64,000 nt of DNA. Origin: Trichuris trichiura. Its lineage: Eukaryota > Nematoda > Enoplea > Trichinellida > Trichuridae. The translations under genes were made by a program, and so were the position numbers. A model generated the notes under the pieces. The model had not been told where the DNA came from. It ran no database searches and saw nothing but the letters and a program-made list of their open reading frames with translations. Position 1 is the stretch's first letter; each line of letters starts with the position of its first letter. The stretch covers positions 1,426,001 through 1,490,000 of the forward strand of contig JBAJFE010000025.1 in NCBI GenBank assembly GCA_037903355.1, read 5' to 3'. Of the stretch, positions 10,862-20,412 are shown piece after piece.

Positions 10862-13800
10862 ATGAAAGACAGCCAGTCGACTGGCAACTTTGGTATGTGG
10901 CGTCTTTTTTTGTCTAAACAAGTTTCCACAACATATATCCGAACTTATATAAGGTGTATCGCTCAGGTCGCGGCAGCCTTTACTTTATTCTATTGTCCGA
11001 TAGAGCAAAAAAAATGCAGCGTTTCCTTGTCTTCGTCGTTGCAGGCGTGTCTACGGAGTAAGTGCGGCTTTTCTCCAAGGTTGCCTATTTGTTTGTTGCG
11101 TTAGCGCAAACGCAAAAGCGCTCAGCTCGCCTTCGTCGTGCTTATTTTGCTTACATGCAATGCACGAACATTGCAGCAAGCATTTGTTGGCCCTTCTCCT
11201 TGGCAGCACCCCGCGTTAACAGAGCTGCAAAGTAATGGTCGTTTCGCGTTCGACGCTTTCTTCGAAACCTGATTTAGTCGACTTGGCCGTTTTAATTAAA
11301 ATGAGAAAAGCGATTCTCTTGCCGAACAGTCGTTGGCGCCGTGCCTTTATAGGTATTTTCTTTCCTATTTTCATCATAGACAATTCCGTGTCGCCATTCG
11401 GTGCGTTGCAAGAATATTTGGACAACTTTAACCGCGAGCTCGGCTGCGATGAATCATCGGCTTCAAAGCGGGCCATGGTCACGGCAGACCAAGTTACCGA
11501 AGTGGAAATTGCCTCGACAGCTCTTGCCGCCGGTGCGCCGTGTTCCAACGCGGAATCGGTTTCCAAAATGGCCTACTTGCCTTTGCCTGTTTCCAGCGAA
11601 GACCACCACAATCGTCTTGGTACGCTGAAGACATATTCGACTTATTTTTTTCATTTTTTTTCGCAGTTCCATCGTCGCCTGCGGAAGTTGGCCCCACCTT
11701 AACGCCCGCCAACAATTGCCCCAACAGCGGCGGCGGTGCGCTTGAGTTTTTGTCCAAAAGCAAGCAACAAATTGCTCCACAAATGGCCTACGTTTACAAC
11801 ACTCCACCATTGCCGCTGTACAATCCTTGCGCTGGCTTTATCCATGTCGACGGTTCGTCAACCGGCATAACACCAATTGTGTACAACTGCGGCGGTTCGT
11901 CCGACGTCAACGACGTTGTTAGACCAAAGGCGGTAGGTGGCGTAGCAGCAAGCGTAATAGCTTTCGAAGAAGGCAAGTTGGCTTGCTCAAGCGGTCAGCA
12001 AATGCTGATTCCCCTTGGGCAGTCGGATGGAAATGGTTTGCAGGCAGGCAATACCGTACTCCTACCCATAGTGCCCACCATTTTGCCCGACGGCAATTTG
12101 GACATGCGGGTAGCTGGCATGAGTGTTCCTTGTCCTCAGGACAAACCATCGTTGTCGCCGCAGCAGCCCCAAAGTGATAGCAACGCGACAGGCTCCATGC
12201 CAGCAACTCAAACGTTCATATTGCTGATCAACGGTTGCGCCGGTGGGGCAAACATGCCCGCGCAGGTTGGTCTTGCGCCCAATAGTCAAAATGCGCCATT
12301 GTCAAATGACCATCAGAATGGGCCCAACACGGCTGTCGTCATTAATGCGCTTAACGTCGTAAGCAATCCAAAGACATTGGTAGTCGTCGAAGGAGTGCCG
12401 CAGGTAGCCAACGATAGCGTCATTATACCCAGCCCAGGTGGCGCCACTGATCGCAGGTTCGAGCACACATTTTCCAAATGCGTCGACAAGATGTCAGCCG
12501 ACATTGGAAAGGCTTTAATTGGCGGTGTCAAGAAAGCCGAAGTTCTTGACGCTGTATGCATCGCCCCGGCACAACCTGGCGCCACCTACAGATGCGAATT
12601 TTGCGATTATTCAAATCAGAAACGATACTTGTTGGCTCGGCACATGAAAAGTCATTCTGAGGATCGCCCTTTCAAGTGTTCAATGTGCGAGCGGTCATTC
12701 AAGACGAACAGCTCGTTGCAGAATCACATCAATACGCATAAGGGTTTCCGACCGCATCAGTGCAAACGATGCGAACTTGCATTCACCACCTCCGGTGAAT
12801 TGATAAGGCATATACGATACAGGCATACGTTGGAGAAGCCGCACAAGTGTACGGAATGTACGTACGCGTCGGTTGAATTAAGTAAGCTGAAGCGTCATAT
12901 GCGATCGCACACTGGTGAACGGCCGTACCAATGCATTCATTGTCCCTATGCTAGTCCGGATACGTACAAGTTGAAGAGACATATGCGCGTACACACGGGC
13001 GAAAAGCCGTATCAATGCGAGATATGTCAGCAACGCTTTACGCAGAGCAATTCGTTGAAAGCGCACAAGATTATCCACTCTGGAGCGCGTCCGGTTTTCC
13101 ATTGCAAATATTGTCCATCGTCGTGCGGTCGAAAGACCGACCTGCGTATACACATACAGAAGTTGCATACGTCCGTTGCGCATCCGTTGTTGTGCAAAAA
13201 GTGCAATAAGACGTTCCCCGACCGGTACTCGTTCAAGGTCCATCAGAAGCAGCACGACGGCGAGCGTTGCTTTCCATGCGGTCAGTGCCAATACTCAGCT
13301 TCATCGCAGCGCCATCTGGATGCGCACATGTCCACCCACTACGACGCGCGCCCATTCAAGTGTACGGAATGTGATCGATCGTTTCGTCAATTGCAAATGT
13401 TGAAAAGGCATTTGAACACGAAGCACAACCCAAATTACGTGAAACCACCAAAGCCGCCGTTACGATACGTCTGCGAGCGATGCGACAAAGGTTTCACCTT
13501 TTGGGGAAACTTGAAGCGCCATCGCGAAACCCATATGCTGAGAAGCAACGGAGCAGTGCCAATGGCGGCACCGACGGAGGTGGTACCCAACTCGGAAGTG
13601 ACAATGGCCCCTTCGCCCCCTTCGTCGTCATCGTCTTCGTCATCGCAATTAATGAAAACTGAAGCAGCGCCATCTACAGAATCGTTCGCGAACTATGACG
13701 ACAATAGTAGTACGACCGCGATTACAACGTCTGCTACCGGTGTAGTTGAGGACGGTCATGTATTGTTGTCACTAACACCTACCGTCAACGCCGTACAGCC

Positions 13801-13921
13801 GGCGCCATGCGGAAGCTTCTTTCTGGGTGCTCAACCGCAATCGGGCGCAGTTCTACTTCCGATGATTGGCAAAGTGGCGGATCCTTCTAGTCCGGGTGCC
13901 TCGCACGCCGTATCCGGTTAG
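10862..13921 (+). CDS. ctcf: CTCF insulator protein, 11 C2H2 zinc fingers
   Basis: Proposed exons 10862-10892, 11380-11619 and 11667-13921 give 841 aa. The 47-nt intron 11620-11666 is firm. The tiny first exon (MKDSQSTGNF) fits by phase and splice sites, but an ATG at 11235 is an alternative start. Eleven tandem C2H2 fingers span about 12587-13533. Fingers 3-7, the core of CTCF DNA recognition, keep the family residues: TSGELIRH, SVELSKLKRH, DTYKLKRH, TQSNSLKAH and GRKTDLRIH. Fingers 10-11 include DRSFRQLQMLKRH and DKGFTFWGNLKRH. The N-terminal region is low in complexity and the tail is Ser/Thr-rich. By family this is a nuclear architectural protein that binds insulators. It is missing from C. 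elegans-type nematodes, so its presence here carries information about phylogeny. Confidence 0.93.
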
Positions 13922-14425
13922 ACAATCTTTGCCAGCACGCCGACCCGTAGAAAATCGCGTTGACTGAAAAAAAAAACTGTCGTTACTAGTTAGCGGCACG
14001 CAGGTAACTTTCTTCTACTGCCGGCGATTTGTCTTTTTAAAAATTCTACCGTCGGACAAACAAAAATCAAGTACAATGCAAATCGTTATTTGAAAATTTG
14101 AATTCAAATTTTTGCATGAACTGTGTGCTCAGGTACTTTTCAATTCGTAAACAATAACAGCGTACGTTGTTGCGCGCGCCTTAGGCGGTTATTTTGTTGC
14201 TTTGACGTTAGCAAGGAACGTAGAATTAAAATAACGGTCAGCTTTTCCGATGGGAGATTTGTACGCTTCACTTTTTGAAAAGATAAAAAAAAATTACTTG
14301 TAGGCACAACTCTGCGTAAGTGATTTGAGCTTACCTCTAAGCGTACGGTACAGCAGTTCTTTGTTAGCTTGATACGGGAAGCGTGAATAGAAAAAAGCGA
14401 CAATAAGAGAACTTTTATAAGGCGG
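13922..14425. other. 3' flank of CTCF
   Basis: AT-rich sequence holding the presumed CTCF 3' UTR. No convincing exon. A few splice-like signals on the minus strand near 14300-14370 do not give an open continuation. Confidence 0.4.
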
Positions 14426-14814
14426 TTACCTGTATTTTTTGATAAATCCTCCGAGTTTGTTTTCGCCAGTTGGTGTTTTCCATTCGGACGAAAAAATTGT
14501 CAGCGCTCCGTACGAAACTTTCGTTTCAATTGAGTGCTCGTTTTCGGTAAAGCTTGTTTTCTGTAGTATACCTGCGTTACCGTATCCATTTGAATATAAA
14601 AGATTTTCAAGTAGTAATTTTTGATGACCAATTTTAAAAGTTGCAGTTTTGCCGCTTCCAGCGCGGTAGCAATGTTTGCTAATGCTTTTTTAACTTTAGA
14701 ATCAACGAAGTACTGCCATTGTTGCGAGTCAACCGCGCCATTGGAGCAACCGACCTTTTCGGCGCATCGTTCAGTCAATTGCTGTTTGTACCGTTCTCTC
14801 TTCCGTGGCTGCAT
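14426..14814 (-). CDS. Candidate small two-exon gene, unknown function
   Basis: An ATG at 14814 opens 62 codons to 14629. A GT-AG intron (14628-14561, 68 nt) leads in phase to a second exon, 14560-14426, that ends at a TAA, giving 106 aa. The first exon is basic and helical (VKKALANIATALEAAKL). The second is mixed and ends GGFIKKYR. The donor (GTCATC) is weak. The second exon's frame is also open further upstream, so the exact junction is uncertain. No family recognised. It is included because both exons read like protein and end in a natural stop. Confidence 0.35.
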
Positions 14815-14909
14815 ATGTTTTACGTTATAGCCATCCTTCTACCGACATCTTTCTGTTTTTAGCGATACAATGGAATCACTTAATGCCGATGGCGTCCAGA
14901 GCATTGTTG

Positions 14910-15149
14910 TCTTACGCACGATGGCCAGCTATCATTTACGCGCAAAAATTTCGATAATGTTCGGTCTCCTTCCGAAATGGTAATTAAATGCTGCTAAAAT
15001 TTATTATTTTTTTACAGCATGCAAATGCAACTGCGTTATGCTTTTCGCTGTCGACTGGAAAGCAAATGACTACGATGGCATGTTACGAAAAGTTTAATCC
15101 GCAGCTTGTAGATCCTATACGCGTACCGAAGCGCGAAGTTTATTCATAA
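14910..15149 (+). CDS. Candidate 3' exons of an unrecognised gene, overlapping the GPANK1-like 3' end
   Basis: An exon ending at 14979 (GAAATG|GTAATT) and an exon 15018-15149 after TTTTTTTACAG join in phase 0. They read THDGQLSFTRKNFDNVRSP, then FNPQLVDPIRVPKREVYS and a TAA. The 5' boundary is not settled: the first exon is open in a second frame from an ATG at about 14870. The stop codon lies within the last bases of the convergent ankyrin/G-patch gene. No family recognised. Confidence 0.35.
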
Positions 15150-16237
15150 AATTCGCGACGAAACTTTTGAGCAATGGCTTTGCATCTTCGTTCGGCGAAA
15201 TCGAGTTGATTTTTCCGAAGCAACTTTGGGGGATTATTTTGGCCAGGGCGACTAACGGCGGCCTTATCGAAAGGTCCGAAGTGGGTAACCCGCGGCTTGG
15301 AGCCATTGGGGCATCCGAGGCCTTTTCGATCGCGTTTTAAGATCGTCTTCAACGGATACCATTTGCCTTCTTGACATTTGCCTAAGCCACTCGCTTGATT
15401 CCATCCACCTTTCACCAAAAGCTTATAGCCAACATTGGATTGGCCTAAGGAGAAGCAAGGCTTCGAATCGACATTCCAAGTTCGCACCAAATGAGCTGTA
15501 GACGTAATATGCCGTTGGTCAAGGAAAGGGCGCTCACAATCGCTGCAATAGTCGGGAAGAAGACCCAACGAGCCCTCTTTTGAACTGTCAGGTTTGGAAC
15601 CACCGAGAGAAGCTTCGCATTCGATTTTGCGTTCTAGATAAGCATAGTTAACCGAAAGACAAAGTTCGTTCAAAAACGTACCATTTTGGGTCAAAATGTT
15701 GTAAATCTGCAAATGACCTGCTTTTGCTGCCAAGTCGGCGGCGGAATGACCGCTTCTGCTTTTCAAGGACGCAATGGCGGCATTTTCTAACAGAAAAACC
15801 ACTGCGCCCAAGTGGCCACCGTACGAAGCGCACATTAAGGCTGACCAACCAAAATCGTCAACAAAATTTACATCAATCCTATGGCTATTTAGCAGAATTT
15901 TCATTTCTGATACCGAGCCTTCGCTGGCAGCTCTTAGAAACCGGCTTTGCGGCGAAAAGGGCGACTTGGAGACTGCGTAACATTTCAATTTTACCTCCGT
16001 GTCGCTATTCGACCTCTGTACGGCTTTTTTCGCGCTTGGACGCTTTCTCAGCGCTACATCCATTTCGGCCTGAGTCGACGACTGCTGCAGAGCGTTCTCG
16101 TAAAATTCGCGAGCTTCCTTGCCGGTAAGTCCACCAATTTCATTTCGACGTTTTTGCGATGGCTCAACGAGGCAACTCGCTTCTGCTGCTAATTCCGAGG
16201 CATTAACGAACTTAACCGAATGGTAAGGTAGCATCAT
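15140..16237 (-). CDS. gpank-1: GPANK1-like protein: ankyrin repeats plus G-patch, intronless
   Basis: Single frame of 365 codons from the first in-frame ATG at 16237 (a second follows immediately at 16234; upstream codons begin only from TTG). Residues about 90-190 hold ankyrin repeats (VNFVDDFGWSALMCASYGGH, then RSGHSAADLAAKAGH). Next comes a small Cys/His cluster, YCSDCERPFLDQRHITSTAH. Then comes a G-patch at about 265-305 with the expected glycines, including GYKLLVKGGWNQASGLG and the closing KGLG. This order matches animal GPANK1 (BAT4/GPATCH10). G-patch proteins usually bind RNA or activate DEAH helicases; the specific role of GPANK1 is poorly known. Its 3' end overlaps a convergent candidate exon by a few bases. 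Confidence 0.88.
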   Translation of the reverse strand: MMLPYHSVKFVNASELAAEASCLVEPSQKRRNEIGGLTGKEAREFYENALQQSSTQAEMDVALRKRPSAKKAVQRSNSDTEVKLKCYAVSKSPFSPQSRFLRAASEGSVSEMKILLNSHRIDVNFVDDFGWSALMCASYGGHLGAVVFLLENAAIASLKSRSGHSAADLAAKAGHLQIYNILTQNGTFLNELCLSVNYAYLERKIECEASLGGSKPDSSKEGSLGLLPDYCSDCERPFLDQRHITSTAHLVRTWNVDSKPCFSLGQSNVGYKLLVKGGWNQASGLGKCQEGKWYPLKTILKRDRKGLGCPNGSKPRVTHFGPFDKAAVSRPGQNNPPKLLRKNQLDFAERRCKAIAQKFRREFYE

Positions 16238-17920
16238 ACCGTTCCTATAAGTCAAGTAACAGCGGAACGGTTAAGAAAACGTGATAAAAATAAAATTTTC
16301 TACAGTATACTCATTTATGATTCGCAAGTACAAACGTCAAATATTTCTAGCTGAAAATTGATTTATAAGCTAAGCTGAGCTAAGTTTATTCTTTTGGTTG
16401 TTTTGCATTTCATTCAGCATTGCGCAGGCCAGTAGTACGAGTTTGGAAACTTTTCTTCGTTGCAAACAGAACCTTTTACGGTGTGCTCTCGAAATAGTCA
16501 ACGGAGTTGCGTTTGCAGCTGCTGTTCCCTTTAAAACTGCTTCACGATGCTGCAACAACGCAAACACAAATTTAAACTGATACGTGTACTGAACTTTTGA
16601 AACTTTGAACTCGCTGCGATAACATTTTCTTACGAGCATAGGTTGCCTCCTACAGCAGTTATTGAGCCTCATTGTCGGTGCTAAGCTATCTGTTGCTATT
16701 TATAAACTTTAATTTTATTACTTTAATGAAATGTTTCGTATTCCGATCGAAGCAACCTGTCCTTATCGGGAATGAACCATCTCCGTCGAATTAAGGTACC
16801 ACCAGCCAGCAAAAAAACAAATAAGCAGCAGACGTCGAAACCAAAAATGTTTTACCACTTATTGGTTAAGTATAAGACTGCGGAACTATTTTCCTTCCAT
16901 TTTTGGTATCAGGGGCTAACGACCGTGCTTACTTATCCAATTGTAGCTCCAATAAGCGTTCCTTCCCGGCCATAAACAATTCATTTACTACCAAACGCGA
17001 TTGTGTTGTTAGGCGGCAAACTTGATTGCTTCAATGTAACGTATGAGTCACCGTTGAAGTATGCAATCATGAAAAGTTCATTACGCAAGACAAAACCCAA
17101 TTATGTTGTCCAATTCATGCTAAAACGAGTCTGCAAAAGTGGACGGGATAAAGCAGATTGGTATTCCGATATGTTGTTGCATTTATGCTAATTGTTTACT
17201 TACTGTAGCGTTCATTTCCGCATATTCTCACTTGGACAATTCTGTTCCCAAATAAATGCTTTCAACATAGCGCACCGCTTAGACGGAATTAAATAGCTCG
17301 TGATTATTAAATAAAAAATTTTCTTTCCACTTTTCCTTGTTTGTACGCTTGCTCTATTGACGTATTTACTAGTATTGATGTCTCGTTTAGCGTTTTCATT
17401 CATTATTCACGCAACGTTCTGTTTTTCCAGCCGGAAAACCATTTTGCTCAATTATTTTTGTGTCGGCGCATCGATTGGATGCAAAATGTACATCGAAGCG
17501 AGCCGGCACGAACAGGAACGCTTAATACTTTTAATAGCTTAGTGGCTGCCCATTAAGCGTACAACTAAATAAATCGCTCAATATTCTCTTCTTCCCGTTG
17601 TCCTTAAGCTCGCTCGCATTTTCAAGTAAAATTTCTATTTGCAAAAAATAATTACCAAACAATACAATGCCTAATAACATCTCCGCTCAACGTTGGGTAA
17701 AAAAAAGTTTAAAAATATTTGTATTCAAATAGCTTATTTGATTACGCCGATTGGTTGAACTGGCAATTGTTTGTCTTGCTTTAAAATATTATTGATGCTC
17801 AGGTTACAATGCTGCTTCCGGCTGAAAAGCAATCGACTGCACTCATTTGCGTTCTTCAGTCGGGCCGTGCGCTCTCCATCCGTTGGCTGGCGGCGTCTTG
17901 TTTGTGTTTGAATTTTAAAA
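16238..17920. other. Intergenic region between GPANK1-like and transgelin-like genes
   Basis: It contains two small open frames I cannot place. One is on the minus strand at 16672-16370 (ATG, about 100 codons, basic, ends NKNKLSSA). The other is on the plus strand from an ATG at about 17378 to 17542 (about 55 codons, one hydrophobic segment, contains FCVGASIGCKMYIEA). Either may be a small protein or chance. I see nothing else. Confidence 0.35.
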
Positions 17921-20175
17921 ATGGATCGCGCCACCAAATCCGGCATAGCGGCAGAAGCCGAAGCCAAGGCAAGTCGCCGCTTTTCGTACAGCGCTATTGT
18001 TGCGCGCGCAGCTTTTTTAAATATGCAAAATTATTTCAGATAAAAAGTAAATTTTCGCCTGACCAGGCGAGTCAGCTTTTAACTTGGATACGCGACATTA
18101 GCGAGCAGGAGATTGACACGGATGGATCAATGGAAAATTTCATCGCCGTCTTAAAGGATGGAGTCGTTTTATGCAAGTAAGTCAGTGAAAAAATAATTTT
18201 CGCCCCCTCAAAATCCCGTCTACGCGACGTCAGAAAATTGTGCGCTATAGGCATCTACCCAAAAAAGGAATACGTATTAAGGTTAGAGAGGCATTACGCA
18301 AGATTCATCCGAAAGGCTACCAAGATTAGTATACGGACTAGCCGATCAATGATGATAAAAGCAGCTTATTTATTTAAATTCGGCTGCCTGCTGCAGCTGC
18401 AGCGCTTGAATGCGTACAAAAGATAGGCGCAAGTCTTCGCCACTCCAGTTTTTGAACATCACTGATGACACGGTAACGCTACACCAATTCGTTTAATGTC
18501 ATTTTAAATATTCATAACTGCAACGCTTCAGGCCAGAAGGATCGGTTTTGTCAGGAAACGTAGCAGGTTTCCCGCATAGCATTTAGCGATAGTGATCAGT
18601 CAACAGTATGCTGCTTTGACAATGGAAGGAATTTCCGTATGCCCAAAAGAGCCAGTTTAACTCAAAACTGTTCTAACTGCCTACAAGTTGAGATAGTTTG
18701 TATATTGGCCGCTTGACGACAATTCAGTACGGCATCGTATTCAATGGCATTATATTTCCCGTCGAAAAGCATGCATTACCCTACGTAGGATAATGCGTAC
18801 TTTTTAATGGGAAATAACGCTATCGAATACGAAGAGACGCATGTCCGCTATATTTGAAAGAATAGCGACGAGATAAGAACAATGTTTAGCCTACAACGAT
18901 ATGCTAAATCGTTAGCGGCCATTGATTTTTATTTGCAAGCTTATAAGGTTTGATTTTAAAAGGTTCAACGATTGCGCAATAGCAAATAATTGACGCACGC
19001 CCGAAAGAATTTTCGGCGAGGGCTGCAATGACTTTTTCGTACAAAAAAAACAGCATGACTCATCTAGTTGAAATGTTCGCCACGTATGGCAACAGGGGAT
19101 TGTCTACTCAACATCGCGCGACGCTGAGTGGGTATTCCCATGCAAGGACGCCATGTGTTGCGATAAAAAAAAATATTTGAAATTCAAATTGTCCAATGAT
19201 CACGAGCCTATGCTAATTTCGAATTGTTGGCCAAAGGGCAAAATATGTAAATTTCGATAATTAATTTCGGCTATGTAACGAATTGAAAAGTTGAGCGATC
19301 GCCGAGAACAGTTACCATCGATGATGACGAGGACAATAAGGTCGAGGCAGACGAATGAATTTTCGTACCATCGATTTGCCATTCCGTCTTGAGAAGATGT
19401 TTCGCGCAAAACTTACGCGGCGCACATTGGCTGACGATCGATTGGATTGCTGAAAAAAGAAAATAGTCTGAGCTTCTCGTTTCCGCCAAAAACAATCAAA
19501 AATGGGCGGTTGGGTTTTTTCGAAAGGCACCGGTTGACTCCGGTTGCTTGCAAGTACCCGCCATAAATGGCGCGCTTCTTTGCCGGCGGAAATTGACCGT
19601 TCGTCGCAGTGTCGGCGGAGTCATTGACGAGGAAAATGTTGTCTTGTTTTTCTCTCAACCATTGTTGCACAGAGCCCTGGTCGAAGGTTGTTGCAGTGAG
19701 AGAGACAATTTCAGGTTGGCTAACGCCCTGCAACCGGGAGCGATCAGAAAAATCAACGAGACGAAAATGGCCTTTAAGCAAATGGAAAATATTAACAACT
19801 TTCTCAACTTTGCCGAGTCGGTGGTGGGAGTGCCAAAGAGCGAAAGTTTTATGACCGTCGACCTCTACGAGGCGCAAGACCCAAACTCCGTTCTTATATG
19901 CTTAGCGTCGGTTGCTCGAAAGGTGACAACATTGGACGCCTACAAAAGGAAATAGGTTTCCTTTTTCTTAAAACAAAAAAATGACCTTTTAGGCACACAA
20001 ATTCGGCAAGCCTTCGGTGGGCCCAAAAGAGGCGCAAGGAGAAAAGCGCGAATGGACGGACGAACAAATGCGCGCCGGATCCAACATAATCAGCTTACAA
20101 TACGGCAGCAATAAGGGAGCCACTCAGAGTGGAATGAACATCGGCAATAGCCGTCACATCATTCTAAATCAGTAA
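17921..20175 (+). CDS. Transgelin/calponin-like actin-binding protein
   Basis: Exons 17921-17968, 18040-18176, 19715-19922 and 19993-20175 join in frame into 191 aa, typical for transgelin. The first intron appears to use a GC donor (AAG|GCAAGT); the third intron is 70 nt; the second is 1.5 kb. A calponin-homology domain covers residues about 20-130 (ENFIAVLKDGVVLCK,LANALQPG split across the junction, then MAFKQMENINNFLNFAE and MTVDLYEAQDPNSVL). It is followed by VARKAHKFGKPSVGPKEA and one calponin (CLIK23) repeat near the C-terminus, ISLQYGSNKGATQSGM. Such proteins bind and bundle F-actin in muscle and cytoskeleton. The third exon donor is placed after CGAAAG; running on instead gives an immediate stop. 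Confidence 0.93.
18177..19714 (+). other. Long intron 2 of the transgelin-like gene
   Basis: 1.5 kb intron in a gene whose other introns are about 70 nt. It contains an imperfect long hairpin (18730-18839). I see no convincing nested gene. Open frames near 19200-19530 on the minus strand lack a start or splice logic I trust. Confidence 0.5.
18730..18839. repeat. Imperfect 110-nt hairpin with palindromic centre
   Basis: The two halves around CTACGTAG (18781-18788) are imperfect reverse complements for about 50 nt each: the left arm TCGTATTCAATGGCATTA pairs with the right arm's reverse complement TCGTATTCGATAGCGTTA. Differences are mainly transitions plus small gaps, as expected of an ageing foldback MITE. 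A structured RNA is the alternative. Confidence 0.65.
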
Positions 20176-20412
20176 CGTCTTTCTCGGTAGAGCAACGATT
20201 CCCTAATTGTGATGCAAAAACCAATGTTTTTACGTTAATGTCTTTCCGCGGGATGTAACAACAACAACAAAATACTCTCTACGGAACCTTTCCGTTCTTC
20301 CAGCTGCCCGGATATGAAGTGTTTTACGCAGGAAAAAGAATAAAATGTGACGCAGTTATGCAAATTTTTAATTTTTGAAAAAGAAAAAGGTTGCTTTCTG
20401 CTCTCCCGCCGG

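Noticed and set aside
11463..13291. Several minus-strand frames across CTCF
   Set aside because: They are antisense shadows of the zinc-finger coding sequence.
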